Assembly: GCA_937942165.1 (NCBI GenBank)
Contig: CALDFW010000052.1
Location: 1 to 56,037, forward strand
Direction of reading: 5' to 3'
DNA: 56,037 nt
Origin: an uncultured bacterium
Lineage (GTDB): Bacteria; Latescibacterota; UBA2968; UBA8231
Shown: one piece after another, positions 34,840 through 41,871 of the stretch
Layout: each line of letters starts with the position of its first letter
How positions within the stretch are numbered: the first letter of the stretch is position 1
The notes under the pieces: model-generated
What the model saw: only the letters and a program-made list of their open reading frames with translations
What the model was told of the DNA's origin: nothing
Databases searched by the model: none
Position numbers and translations under genes: made by a program

Positions 34840-34952
34840 ACTCGGGAAAAAATTGGTCAGTTTGTTTAGGTATCAAATGGATGCAAGCTGCTGGCCTACA
34901 TGGGGCTTGTATCTCCTTTAGCACTTCCGAAGAGAGCCCTTGTCATTAATAG

Positions 34953-34968
34953 AGCAAAGAGTGGGCCA
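34953..34968 (-). promoter_or_regulatory. Sigma-54-type promoter for the motE-like gene
   Basis: On the minus strand the sequence is TGGCCCACTCTTTGCT: GG and GC lie exactly 10 bases apart and the TTGCT at -12 matches, with two deviations from the -24 consensus. It lies just past the stop of the SUMF1-like gene (34980), and would give a leader of about 100 bases before the ATG at 34839. Confidence 0.55.
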
Positions 34969-34979
34969 GTTGGCATGCG

Positions 34980-35609
34980 TTAGGGACGTCGGTCGGCCGG
35001 GAGAGACGTCGAGCGGCAGCAGCGAAACCCTATGAGGTCCAGGCGGTATTCTGCGTCGAGATAGCGGCCGTAGCGGACCTCTGTCCGCGCCATATTCGCG
35101 CTGTGGAAGTACGAACCACCGCGCACTATGCGCCAGCCCTTTTCTCGCGCATACCAAGTCGATGTCCATTCCCAAGCATTGCCAATCATATCGTGCAGCC
35201 CGTAGCTGTTACTGCACTGGGCGAAGGATCCGCTAGGCGCTAGGCCACGGCCTCCTACCCAAGCGCCGTCCCGTAGTAGGGGTGTGTTACAGCGGCCCGA
35301 TTCAAAGCGCTCCCCGTATCCGTAGGGGTAGTTTTCGGGACCCGTTGCAGCGCGCTGCCACTCCTGCTCGGTGCACAGGCGCTTTTCTCGTTCAGCGCAG
35401 AGCCTCTCCGCTTCTCCGTAGGTCACGTTAACGGTAGGAGGCGTTCCCAAAACGTTGGGATATTCGTACACGTCAATGTAAAACTGATCGATTTGCACCA
35501 TTGGACCGTCGGGAGGCAGGGCGTGCGGCCCATCTCCGGTCGCAGGTTGGGCAGCTATGGCCGCTGTGAGGGCCAGCAGAACGGACATAGCTGAGATCGT
35601 TCGTTTCAT
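34980..35609 (-). CDS. Secreted SUMF1/formylglycine-generating-enzyme-like protein
   Basis: 209 residues with a signal peptide (MKRTISAMSVLLALTAAIAAQPA). The rest is a compact SUMF1-type fold: VQIDQFYIDVYEYPNV, VTYGEAERLCAEREKRLCTEQEWQRAATG, YPYGYGERF, SNSYGLHDMIGNAWEWTSTW, GWRIVRGGSYFHSANMARTEVRYG and LIGFRCC. No Cys follows the RGGSY motif, so it lacks the redox pair needed to convert sulfatase Cys; it is probably a binding or structural variant, like the larger protein at 2031-3692. It lies 51 bases downstream of the CBM9-like gene, separated from it by a terminator hairpin. No sulfatase gene is nearby. Confidence 0.78.
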   Translation of the reverse strand: MKRTISAMSVLLALTAAIAAQPATGDGPHALPPDGPMVQIDQFYIDVYEYPNVLGTPPTVNVTYGEAERLCAEREKRLCTEQEWQRAATGPENYPYGYGERFESGRCNTPLLRDGAWVGGRGLAPSGSFAQCSNSYGLHDMIGNAWEWTSTWYAREKGWRIVRGGSYFHSANMARTEVRYGRYLDAEYRLDLIGFRCCRSTSLPADRRP

Positions 35610-35634
35610 CTTCTAATCTCGTATTATAGCGGCA

Positions 35635-35657
35635 TTAAAAGGCGGTATGTACCGCCT
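35635..35657 (-). terminator. Intrinsic terminator after the CBM9-like gene
   Basis: An inverted repeat (AGGCGGTA, two-base centre, TACCGCCT) followed on the minus strand by TTTTAA, starting three bases after the stop codon of the CBM9-like gene. Good stem and a short U-tract. Confidence 0.7.
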
Positions 35658-35660
35658 GTC

Positions 35661-36602
35661 CTACGGGGCAAAATTCACTACGCCAAAGCGAGCGGGATGA
35701 TGAAACCCTCGTTGGAAAGTCTCGCTCCACGTGTTGTATTCCGTCTGATCGCCATACTGCTCGTTGGCATTGCTCACCGCCTGCAGGGCGGCTTCTAGCT
35801 CGGAAAGCGTACTCAGGTCTTGAGCGCTGAGAGCAGATCGCTCTCCGGGCTGTGCGCCGCTTGTCTCCCAAAGGGCTTCGATCGCCTGGCGCGTTGACTG
35901 TGCTGCTTCGTTCATCTCGTTTATGCGCATCTTAGCCTGGCGGCCGGCTTTTCGCTCAATTCTATAGAGATTGAGGCGCCAGTCCGTGCCGGGCGTCGGC
36001 CGCTGTCCACCGGTGATATCCTCGGCCATGGCCGACCAGGGAATGGCGATTTCCACGCTCCATCCAAGATCCGTATCGCTGTTGTCGTTGACCGTTCCAT
36101 AGGTCTGGACGGCCGTTTGCAAGCCTTCTATATCCCATTCGACGGACGAGCGAAACTCGGGTTCCACTGAATAGATTAGCAGATCGACTACGGTGTTGGT
36201 AGGACTCACTTCCAATTCCAGATAGTTTTTTCCATCCCCATCTGGATCGATAAAGACTTCTACGACCTCTTCTTCCCAAAGTTTGTCGTCTTCCTGATCG
36301 TAAATTGCCCACATATCCCCATCTGCACAGGTGAAGGCAAAGTAAAAATACTCGTCATCCCAAAGCATCTTAGCGTGGGTCGGCCATTCCACCGCGTCGT
36401 AGTTATTGAGAATGCGCTCAAATTGATTGATTTGTGCCGCGCGTTCCCACGCGTATTCGTCGAGGTATCCATCGATTAAAATGGGTGAAACGGCGCGCTG
36501 GACGCTGTAATGAGAGACTGCTCCCGCGCCTCCAACAACGGTCTGTCCGGCCCAGATACAGGTCGTCCACAGGAGGGTTACGAGGGTAATTTTATTCAAC
36601 AT
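35661..36602 (-). CDS. Secreted protein with a CBM9-like (DOMON) domain
   Basis: 313 residues with a signal peptide (MLNKITLVTLLWTTCIWAGQ). Residues about 30-230 read as a carbohydrate-binding module 9 / DOMON-type beta sandwich: PILIDGYLDEYAWERAAQI, AKMLWDDEYFYFAFTCADGDMWA, EEVVEVFIDPDGDGKNYLELEVSPTNTVVDLLI and GWSVEIAIPWSAMAED, followed by WRLNLYRIER. The C-terminal ~70 residues contain no recognised domain. It would bind a sugar or haem-like ligand in the periplasm or outside; CBM9-like proteins without enzymes occur in several marine lineages. It is divergent from flgF (intergenic 243 bases) and followed by a terminator. Confidence 0.75.
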   Translation of the reverse strand: MLNKITLVTLLWTTCIWAGQTVVGGAGAVSHYSVQRAVSPILIDGYLDEYAWERAAQINQFERILNNYDAVEWPTHAKMLWDDEYFYFAFTCADGDMWAIYDQEDDKLWEEEVVEVFIDPDGDGKNYLELEVSPTNTVVDLLIYSVEPEFRSSVEWDIEGLQTAVQTYGTVNDNSDTDLGWSVEIAIPWSAMAEDITGGQRPTPGTDWRLNLYRIERKAGRQAKMRINEMNEAAQSTRQAIEALWETSGAQPGERSALSAQDLSTLSELEAALQAVSNANEQYGDQTEYNTWSETFQRGFHHPARFGVVNFAP

Positions 36603-36672
36603 AATGAGTTCCTTTCGCTATGGATGACAATATAGGTATGGATTGAATAGGCCTGCAACTAGGGGTTTGAGA

Positions 36673-36687
36673 GGGAAATCATTTCCC
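36673..36687. promoter_or_regulatory. Perfect palindrome upstream of the flgF sigma-54 promoter
   Basis: GGGAAAT-C-ATTTCCC, centred about 100 bases before the -24 element, a distance usual for enhancer-binding activators of sigma-54. A related element (GG-T-AAAATATTTT-C-CC) lies upstream of flagellin, and AAATGATTTCCC occurs upstream of fliW (44495-44506). The protein that binds is unknown. Confidence 0.45.
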
Positions 36688-36778
36688 CCCCAGCCGACTT
36701 TTCCATACTGAGCCTCTTATTGACCTAAGTCCTTGTAAAAAATGGATAAGCGAAGAGCTAGAGGAGGTATTGAGATCA

Positions 36779-36794
36779 TGGCATAGGCCTTGCT
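36779..36794 (+). promoter_or_regulatory. Sigma-54-type promoter for the flgF operon
   Basis: TGGCATAGGCCTTGCT: GG at 36780-36781 and GC at 36792-36793 are exactly 10 bases apart, with a near-consensus TGGCA and TTGCT. The flgF ATG is 52 bases downstream of the -12 element. It is almost identical in its outer bases to the flagellin promoter. Confidence 0.75.
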
Positions 36795-36845
36795 GAGAGG
36801 AGAGGTGTGGAAATACGTGACACATTTTACCTGTGGGTGTGAAGG

Positions 36846-37637
36846 ATGATAGAGGGACTGTTTATATCGGCATCGGGCATGTTGCCCAAATCGACGCGCC
36901 AGGAGGCCATTGCCAACAACCTGGCAAACTCGGAAGTGCCTGGTTTTAAAAAGGATAACATGTTTTTGCGCGAGATGCGCGAACAGATGAAGCGCCAGTC
37001 TGGTGACTATCCCGACTGGCGTATCAACCGTTTTGAAGGCGTCTGGACGGACCACGAGCAGGGCGCGATGAGGCACACGGGAGACGTGTTTGATATGGCG
37101 ATTAAGGGAAAGGGTTTCTTCGCCGTGCAGACGCCGGAAGGGGTTCAGTATACTCGCAACGGAAACTTTTCGAAAAATGACCAAGGCCAGTTGGTGAACC
37201 CCTTGGGCTATCCAGTCTTGGACCAGGCGGGCGCGCCTATAGCGATCCCCGAAAATTATCAACGGCCAGAGATCGACGCTTCTGGGACCGTGCGAGTGCG
37301 CGACGAACTGCTCGGAGAACAAACGGTAATAGGTCAGCTGCAAATTGTTGATTTTCCTGAACTTTACGATAGTAATGCGGCGGCTCAAACCCCCTATCAG
37401 ACCCCGTTGAAGAAGGGGCGTGATGGCCTGTTTATACCCCATCCTGCGACCCCGCAGACGCCGGCAGACAATTTTGTGATATCACAGGGATTTCTCGAAG
37501 AATCCAATGTACAACCCGTGCTCGAAATGGTGAAGATGATCGATATCTTCCGCTCGTACGAGGCCGAACAGCGAGCCGTGCAAGTGCAGGACTCCACCTT
37601 GGAACGCGCGGTCAATGACCTCGGGCGCGTCGGTTAA
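36846..37637 (+). CDS. flgF: Flagellar basal-body rod protein FlgF
   Basis: 263 residues of the FlgF/FlgG/FlgE axial family. The N-terminal D0 helix is IEGLFISASGMLPKSTRQEAIANNLANSEVPGFKK, the centre carries AIKGKGFFAVQTPEGVQYTRNGNFSKNDQGQLV, and the C-terminus has the repeated helix motif QGFLEESNVQPVLEMVKMIDIFRSYEAEQRAVQVQDSTLERAVNDLG. It forms the proximal rod. The very short length of the middle region and its position before flgG fit FlgF rather than FlgG. It is the first gene of the operon, 17 bases before flgG, under a sigma-54-type promoter. Translation initiation looks unusual (see the intergenic entry). Confidence 0.92.
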   Translation: MIEGLFISASGMLPKSTRQEAIANNLANSEVPGFKKDNMFLREMREQMKRQSGDYPDWRINRFEGVWTDHEQGAMRHTGDVFDMAIKGKGFFAVQTPEGVQYTRNGNFSKNDQGQLVNPLGYPVLDQAGAPIAIPENYQRPEIDASGTVRVRDELLGEQTVIGQLQIVDFPELYDSNAAAQTPYQTPLKKGRDGLFIPHPATPQTPADNFVISQGFLEESNVQPVLEMVKMIDIFRSYEAEQRAVQVQDSTLERAVNDLGRVG

Positions 37638-37654
37638 TTGAGGGAGCAAAAACG

Positions 37655-38443
37655 ATGAGTAGAGCGCTTTATACGGCGGCAACGGGCATGATTGCCCAGC
37701 AGATGAACGTCGACAACATCGCCAACAACTTGGCAAACGTTAATACGACCGGCTACAAAAAGAGCAAAATGGAGTTTCAGGACCTGCTCTATCAGCAGCT
37801 GCGACTGGCGGGTGCCACGCAGGCCGAAGGCGCTCAGGTGCCGGTCGAACTGCAGATAGGCTATGGAACGAGACCCGTTGCTACGCAGCGCATTTTCTCA
37901 CAGGGGACCATTGTTCCAACGGGTAATCCACTGGACGTCTCAATTGACGGCGATGGCTTTTTGCAGGTGACGCTGCCCGATGGAACGACCGCCTACACGC
38001 GCGACGGAGCGCTTAAGGTTTCCTCAGATGGAACCATTGTCACCTCAGATGGCTATGCGCTGGAGCCGCAGATTACGCTGCCGCCCGATGCTACGGATGT
38101 CAATATATCCTCGAATGGCGAGGTGGCCGTAAAGCTACCAGGCGATACCGCTTTTCAAACGGTCGGCCAGTTTGAGCTGGGTCGCTTTATTAATCCAGCG
38201 GGTCTAAAAAGCATTGGGCGCAACCTCATGTTGGAAACCCAAGCTTCCGGTAATCCCATTATCGGCGCGCCGGATGAAGAAGGGTTTGGAAAGCTCTCAC
38301 AGCGTTTTCTCGAGCTGTCCAACGTGGAAGTAGTCGACGAAATGGTGAGCATGATCGTGGCGCAGCGCGCTTACGAAATCAACTCCCGCGCCATACAGAC
38401 GTCAGAAGAAATGCTGTCTAACGCCAATAACTTGAAGCGCTAA
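37655..38443 (+). CDS. flgG: Flagellar distal rod protein FlgG
   Basis: 262 residues, the usual FlgG length. N-terminus SRALYTAATGMIAQQMNVDNIANNLANVNTTGYKKSKMEFQDLLYQQLR and the middle DVSIDGDGFLQVTLPDGTTAYTRDGALKVSSDGTIVTSDGYAL are standard FlgG, and the C-terminus ends QRFLELSNVEVVDEMVSMIVAQRAYEINSRAIQTSEEMLSNANNLKR. It polymerises as the distal rod that passes the P and L rings. Ribosome binding site GGGAG at 37641-37645. Neighbours flgF and flgA are in the classical order. Confidence 0.97.
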   Translation: MSRALYTAATGMIAQQMNVDNIANNLANVNTTGYKKSKMEFQDLLYQQLRLAGATQAEGAQVPVELQIGYGTRPVATQRIFSQGTIVPTGNPLDVSIDGDGFLQVTLPDGTTAYTRDGALKVSSDGTIVTSDGYALEPQITLPPDATDVNISSNGEVAVKLPGDTAFQTVGQFELGRFINPAGLKSIGRNLMLETQASGNPIIGAPDEEGFGKLSQRFLELSNVEVVDEMVSMIVAQRAYEINSRAIQTSEEMLSNANNLKR

Positions 38444-38461
38444 TAGCGAGCGAAGAAAGGT

Positions 38462-39178
38462 ATGGATGCCATGAAATCGCTTTTCACTGTGATTCTCGCC
38501 CTTTGGATGAGCCCAGCGGTTTGGGCGGAGACCACAATCAATGCACGGGAAGTGCAAAAAGCTGTGGAACAGTTTGTCCTGGCACAGGTAGAATCGGAAC
38601 TGCCTGAGGATGCACGTCCCGTTGTGGATGTGCGCTGGCAGGGAGACCTGGCCTTTGCCGTAGACGGAGCACCTCAAATCCGCGTTCGTCGCACCTCGTC
38701 GAGGCCCCTGCGCGGTCCGAGCGTCGTGCGCGTTGGCATCGATGTAGGTGGACAGACCCAACGCTCGATGAGCGTAACGGCGGATGTGCGCATATGGCGT
38801 CCGGTCGTCGTGGCCAGCCATATGATTAAACGGGGTGAAGAGATGGCACTGGTTGGCTGTGAACTTGCGGAGAGAGACGTGACGCAGGTGCGCGGCGCCT
38901 ATTACTCTGATATACAGGCCTTGGAAGGGATGCAGGCTCGCCGCACGCTCAGTATGGGCGATATCATTACGGATGGACACATAGAAAAAATTCCGATTGT
39001 GCGACGCGGAGATGCCATTCGTCTCGTTGCACGCGCAGGGCGAATGAATATGTCTGCAGCTGGAGAAGCAATGCAGGACGGCGGTGTCGGAGACCGCATT
39101 CGCGTGAAGAATAGCGACTCTGGCAAGGTCGTATACGGTCACATATTGGAAGACGGCGCGATACAGGTGGGACTATGA
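38462..39178 (+). CDS. flgA: Flagella basal-body P-ring formation chaperone FlgA
   Basis: 238 residues with a signal peptide (MKSLFTVILALWMSPAVWA; the ATG at 38471 may be the true start, the one at 38462 follows AAAGGT). The C-terminal two thirds are the SAF domain: VVVASHMIKRGEEMALVGCELAERDVTQVRGAYYSDIQALEGMQARRTLSMGDIIT and RRGDAIRLVARAGRMNMSAAGEAMQDGGVGDRIRVKN. It assists assembly of FlgI into the P ring in the periplasm. Its stop overlaps flgH by four bases, and flgI follows, matching its role. Confidence 0.93.
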   Translation: MDAMKSLFTVILALWMSPAVWAETTINAREVQKAVEQFVLAQVESELPEDARPVVDVRWQGDLAFAVDGAPQIRVRRTSSRPLRGPSVVRVGIDVGGQTQRSMSVTADVRIWRPVVVASHMIKRGEEMALVGCELAERDVTQVRGAYYSDIQALEGMQARRTLSMGDIITDGHIEKIPIVRRGDAIRLVARAGRMNMSAAGEAMQDGGVGDRIRVKNSDSGKVVYGHILEDGAIQVGL

Positions 39179-39762
39179 GCTGGCATACACTGCGCGCATT
39201 GGCCGTCTGGAGCTTAGGCTGCCTGCTGCTCTTTCCCCAACTGAGCATGGGGCAATACCGTTCGCTCTATTCCGATCCCAAGGCCAGTCGCATCGGTGAT
39301 GCGCTGACGGTGATTATTCAGGAAAATGCCACGGCTACCAATCAGACGGCCACGGCCACGGGCAAAAGCAACAGTGCCTCGATCGGAAGCGCGGTGCCGG
39401 GCGGGGGAAACCTGCTCGACTTTATTCCACTGCACTCACTTAACAGCGACTACAGCAACGATTATCAGGGACAGGCTTCTACCTCGCGCAGCGCCCGCCT
39501 AACGGCGCGCATGACGGTTACTGTAAACGGTATCAAGCCAAACGGTGACCTGATTGTCGAAGGGGTGCGGACGCTGAAAATAAACGGTGAAACAGAGGCT
39601 ATTTACCTAAACGGTTCGGTCAGTCCGCCCATGGTGCGTCGGGACAATACGGTGCTCTCGTCGAGTATTGCCGACCTGCAGGTCGAATACACTGGCAAGG
39701 GTACCATCACACAGGGCACGCGTCCGGGTCTGGTAGCGCGCCTGATTAATTGGGTTTTCTAA
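39175..39762 (+). CDS. flgH: Flagellar L-ring protein FlgH
   Basis: 195 residues. N-terminal signal sequence MSWHTLRALAVWSLGCLLLFPQLSMG; a Cys sits at position 16 (SLGC), which could be a lipobox, but hydrophobic residues follow it, so signal peptidase I cleavage is equally possible. The body is typical of FlgH: SRIGDALTVIIQENATATN, DYQGQASTSRSARLTARMTVTVNGIKPNGDLIVEGVRTLKINGETEAIYLNGSV, and LSSSIADLQVEYTGKGTITQ. It forms the outer-membrane ring, direct evidence of a didermic envelope. ATG overlaps flgA. Confidence 0.95.
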   Translation: MSWHTLRALAVWSLGCLLLFPQLSMGQYRSLYSDPKASRIGDALTVIIQENATATNQTATATGKSNSASIGSAVPGGGNLLDFIPLHSLNSDYSNDYQGQASTSRSARLTARMTVTVNGIKPNGDLIVEGVRTLKINGETEAIYLNGSVSPPMVRRDNTVLSSSIADLQVEYTGKGTITQGTRPGLVARLINWVF

Positions 39763-39763
39763 A

Positions 39764-40882
39764 ATGGGTCGGCGCGGGATGTTCAGAGTTTGGGTTTGGA
39801 TAGGCTGCCTGGTCTGGTTTGGCGCTGGTGTAGGTTCGGTTTATTCGGCGCCTGCGGTGCGAATAAAGGATCTGGCCAACGTGCAAATGGGTCGCGAAAT
39901 ACCTCTGACAGGTATGGGGTTGGTTATCGGACTAGAAGGCACGGGGGACGGACGCCGCTCTGAGTTCACTTTCCAGATGCTGTCCAATATGATGCACCAC
40001 ATGAAAATTGCGGTTACACCAGAGCAGGTGCGCGTGCGCAATGTAGCAAGCGTCAGCGTTTCGGCTACGCTTTCTCCTTTCCACCGCAACGGCGGCCGGA
40101 TTGATGTGCAGGTCGCCTCAATGGGCGATGCCTCTTCTTTACAGGGGGGACAGCTTTTGCAGTCTCTGCTGGTTGGTCCCGATGGCACTCCGTATGTCAC
40201 AGCGCAGGGCTCAATATCAATCGGAGGATTTAACCTGGGTGGTGGCGGTGCTGGTTCAGTGCGAAAAAATCATACGGTCGTGGGGAATGTGCCCAACGGA
40301 GGGATTGTAATCGAAGAAGCACCCCGACTCGAAGAGCTGCAAAAAGACCTAACGCTCATGCTATACCAGTCTGACTGGACGACCGCGGCGCGCATGGCCT
40401 ATGCCATTGACGAACACTTTGGTGAAATGAATCTCGCGCAGGCAGTTGATCCTTCGACCATTGTTATTCCGTTAGATCCGCTGCGCAGCACGCCCCAGGC
40501 CATGGTTGAATTTGTAGCTGAATTAGAAAAAATACTCGTGGTGCCGGACCTACCGGCTCGGGTGGTCGTCAACGAGCGGACGGGGACGGTAATTATCGGC
40601 GAGAACGTATCGGTGTCTGCCGTCGCCCTATCGCACGGCAGTTTAAAGTTGAAAATTCCGGGAGACGCGGGTGGAGACGTTTTTGGCGGAGGGGCTGAAG
40701 TAGTTGAAGAGCCCGACCGCCTGCATCCCATTATTAGTTCGTTTGACGTAGGCGCTATGCCCACAGTGCGCGAATTGGTCCGGAACTTGAACGCGCTAGG
40801 GATCACTCCGCGGGATCTCATTTCCATTCTGCAGTCTCTCAAGACTGCAGGCGCGCTGCGCGCCGAACTCGTTATCCAGTAG
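39764..40882 (+). CDS. flgI: Flagellar P-ring protein FlgI
   Basis: 372 residues, standard length. Signal peptide (MFRVWVWIGCLVWFGAGVGSVYSA), then VRIKDLANVQMGREIPLTGMGLVIGLEGTGDG, the conserved MMHHMKIAVTPEQVRVRNVASVSVSATLSPFHRNGGRIDVQVASMGDASSLQGGQLL, IVIEEAPRLEELQKD..., RVVVNERTGTVIIGENV and a C-terminal TVRELVRNLNALGITPRDLISILQSLKTAGALRAELVIQ. It forms the periplasmic ring around the rod. It starts one base after the flgH stop codon (stop TAA ends 39762, ATG 39764). Confidence 0.97.
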   Translation: MGRRGMFRVWVWIGCLVWFGAGVGSVYSAPAVRIKDLANVQMGREIPLTGMGLVIGLEGTGDGRRSEFTFQMLSNMMHHMKIAVTPEQVRVRNVASVSVSATLSPFHRNGGRIDVQVASMGDASSLQGGQLLQSLLVGPDGTPYVTAQGSISIGGFNLGGGGAGSVRKNHTVVGNVPNGGIVIEEAPRLEELQKDLTLMLYQSDWTTAARMAYAIDEHFGEMNLAQAVDPSTIVIPLDPLRSTPQAMVEFVAELEKILVVPDLPARVVVNERTGTVIIGENVSVSAVALSHGSLKLKIPGDAGGDVFGGGAEVVEEPDRLHPIISSFDVGAMPTVRELVRNLNALGITPRDLISILQSLKTAGALRAELVIQ

Positions 40883-40893
40883 GAGAGTGCGCT

Positions 40894-41361
40894 ATGGGAT
40901 TGGAAAATACGCTACAAATGCCGATGTCAATGCACGGCGCCGATCTGAAGGGTGCCTCCGACAAGCTGGACGTCCGGGCTTTGAGTGGCAAGGGGCACGG
41001 TACGGTAGAAGAACGACGCACAGCACTGCGTCAGGCTGCTCGCCAGTTTGAAGCGGTATTCATCAATCAGATGATATCGGCCATGCGTAAGACGGTGGGC
41101 GAAGGGGGACTGATAAACAAGAGCAATGGTCAAGACATTTTTGAGGGTATGCTCGACGAGGAGTGGAGTAAAAAAATAGCCAATAAGGCGGGTCCAAACA
41201 GCCTGAGTGAAATCCTTTACCGCCAGCTCAGTGCGCGCTTGGGTTTAGATGATAAAACAAGTGGTCCCGAACAGAGTCGGGAAGGTGAGGGTACTTCTCT
41301 GAGCGCCCTCAGAGGCGCTGTGCCTATGCAATTGCAGCGCCAGCAGGTGCGAGATGAATGA
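40894..41361 (+). CDS. flgJ: Flagellar rod assembly protein FlgJ (N-terminal type, no muramidase domain)
   Basis: 155 residues. The core matches the rod-binding domain: LRQAARQFEAVFINQMISAMRKTVGEGGLINKSNGQDIFEGMLDEEWSKKIANKAGPNSLSEILYRQLSARL. The C-terminal peptidoglycan-cutting domain of enteric FlgJ is absent, as in many lineages where a separate enzyme does that. It scaffolds rod assembly in the periplasm, although no signal peptide is visible. It overlaps flgN by eight bases. Confidence 0.9.
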   Translation: MGLENTLQMPMSMHGADLKGASDKLDVRALSGKGHGTVEERRTALRQAARQFEAVFINQMISAMRKTVGEGGLINKSNGQDIFEGMLDEEWSKKIANKAGPNSLSEILYRQLSARLGLDDKTSGPEQSREGEGTSLSALRGAVPMQLQRQQVRDE

Positions 41362-41860
41362 AGAGTTGATCAGCGATCTGGCGCACGTCATAAATGAAGA
41401 GGTACGCACGTTTCACAGCTTGTTGGACGTGTTGCGCAGCGAGCAGCGCGCTATCGTGGAAGACGATATTGAAGCGATTGAGCGCTGCGTGATAGCTCAG
41501 CGCGAAGTCGCCGTGGCTGCACACGAGTTGGAAGGCAAGCGCATGCGCGTGGTCGAACGGATAGCCGAGCAATCCAATATGGGCACCGGAAATCTAAGTC
41601 TCGGAAGGTTAGTCGAGGCGTTAGAAGGGCCAAGGGCTGAAGAGCTAGCGCAGATGCGGGAAAAGCTGCTTGAGCTCAATGGGAAAATTCGTTCCGTGAG
41701 CGCAAATAACGCCTTTTTGATTCGCCAGTCTCTGCGCTATACGGAGCGCTGCCTCGATATTATCACCGGTCAGAGTGCAGCCCAGCGCGGAGTTTATGGG
41801 CAGTTTGGCAAGGTGCGGCGCGACTCGTCGGCGCGTTCATTTCTCAACCAGACGGCCTAG
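41354..41860 (+). CDS. flgN: Flagellar export chaperone FlgN-like
   Basis: 168 residues, mainly long helices: ELISDLAHVINEEVRTFHSLLDVLRSEQRAIVEDDIEAIERCVIAQREVAVAAHELEGKRMRVVERIAEQ and IRSVSANNAFLIRQSLRYTERCLDIITG. This is the FlgN pattern; the protein binds unfolded hook-filament junction proteins FlgK and FlgL and guides them to the export gate. Position between flgJ and flgK supports this strongly. A flgM gene, often next to flgN, is not present. ATG lies inside the end of flgJ. Confidence 0.85.
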   Translation: MNEELISDLAHVINEEVRTFHSLLDVLRSEQRAIVEDDIEAIERCVIAQREVAVAAHELEGKRMRVVERIAEQSNMGTGNLSLGRLVEALEGPRAEELAQMREKLLELNGKIRSVSANNAFLIRQSLRYTERCLDIITGQSAAQRGVYGQFGKVRRDSSARSFLNQTA

Positions 41861-41871
41861 GGGACAGAAAT

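Larger units (their letters stand above)
36603..36845. other. 243-base divergent intergenic region between the CBM9-like gene and flgF
   Basis: No ORF is supported. It holds a 15-base palindrome (36673-36687) and the sigma-54-type promoter of flgF (36779-36794). The flgF start has no normal ribosome binding site: AAGG abuts the ATG at 36846 and a stop codon lies two codons upstream, so the start cannot be moved. Confidence 0.6.

Noticed and set aside
34706..34924. 72-codon GTG frame overlapping the motE-like gene
   Set aside because: Overlaps the real gene out of frame and lacks protein-like composition.
34980..35609. Active formylglycine-generating enzyme
   Set aside because: Lacks the cysteine pair after RGGSY, and no sulfatase is nearby.
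36717..37442. Minus-strand open frame of 241 codons
   Set aside because: Lies antisense to flgF with no recognisable domain; a shadow of the coding strand.
38402..39142. Minus-strand open frame of 246 codons
   Set aside because: Antisense to flgA, low-complexity composition, no start context.
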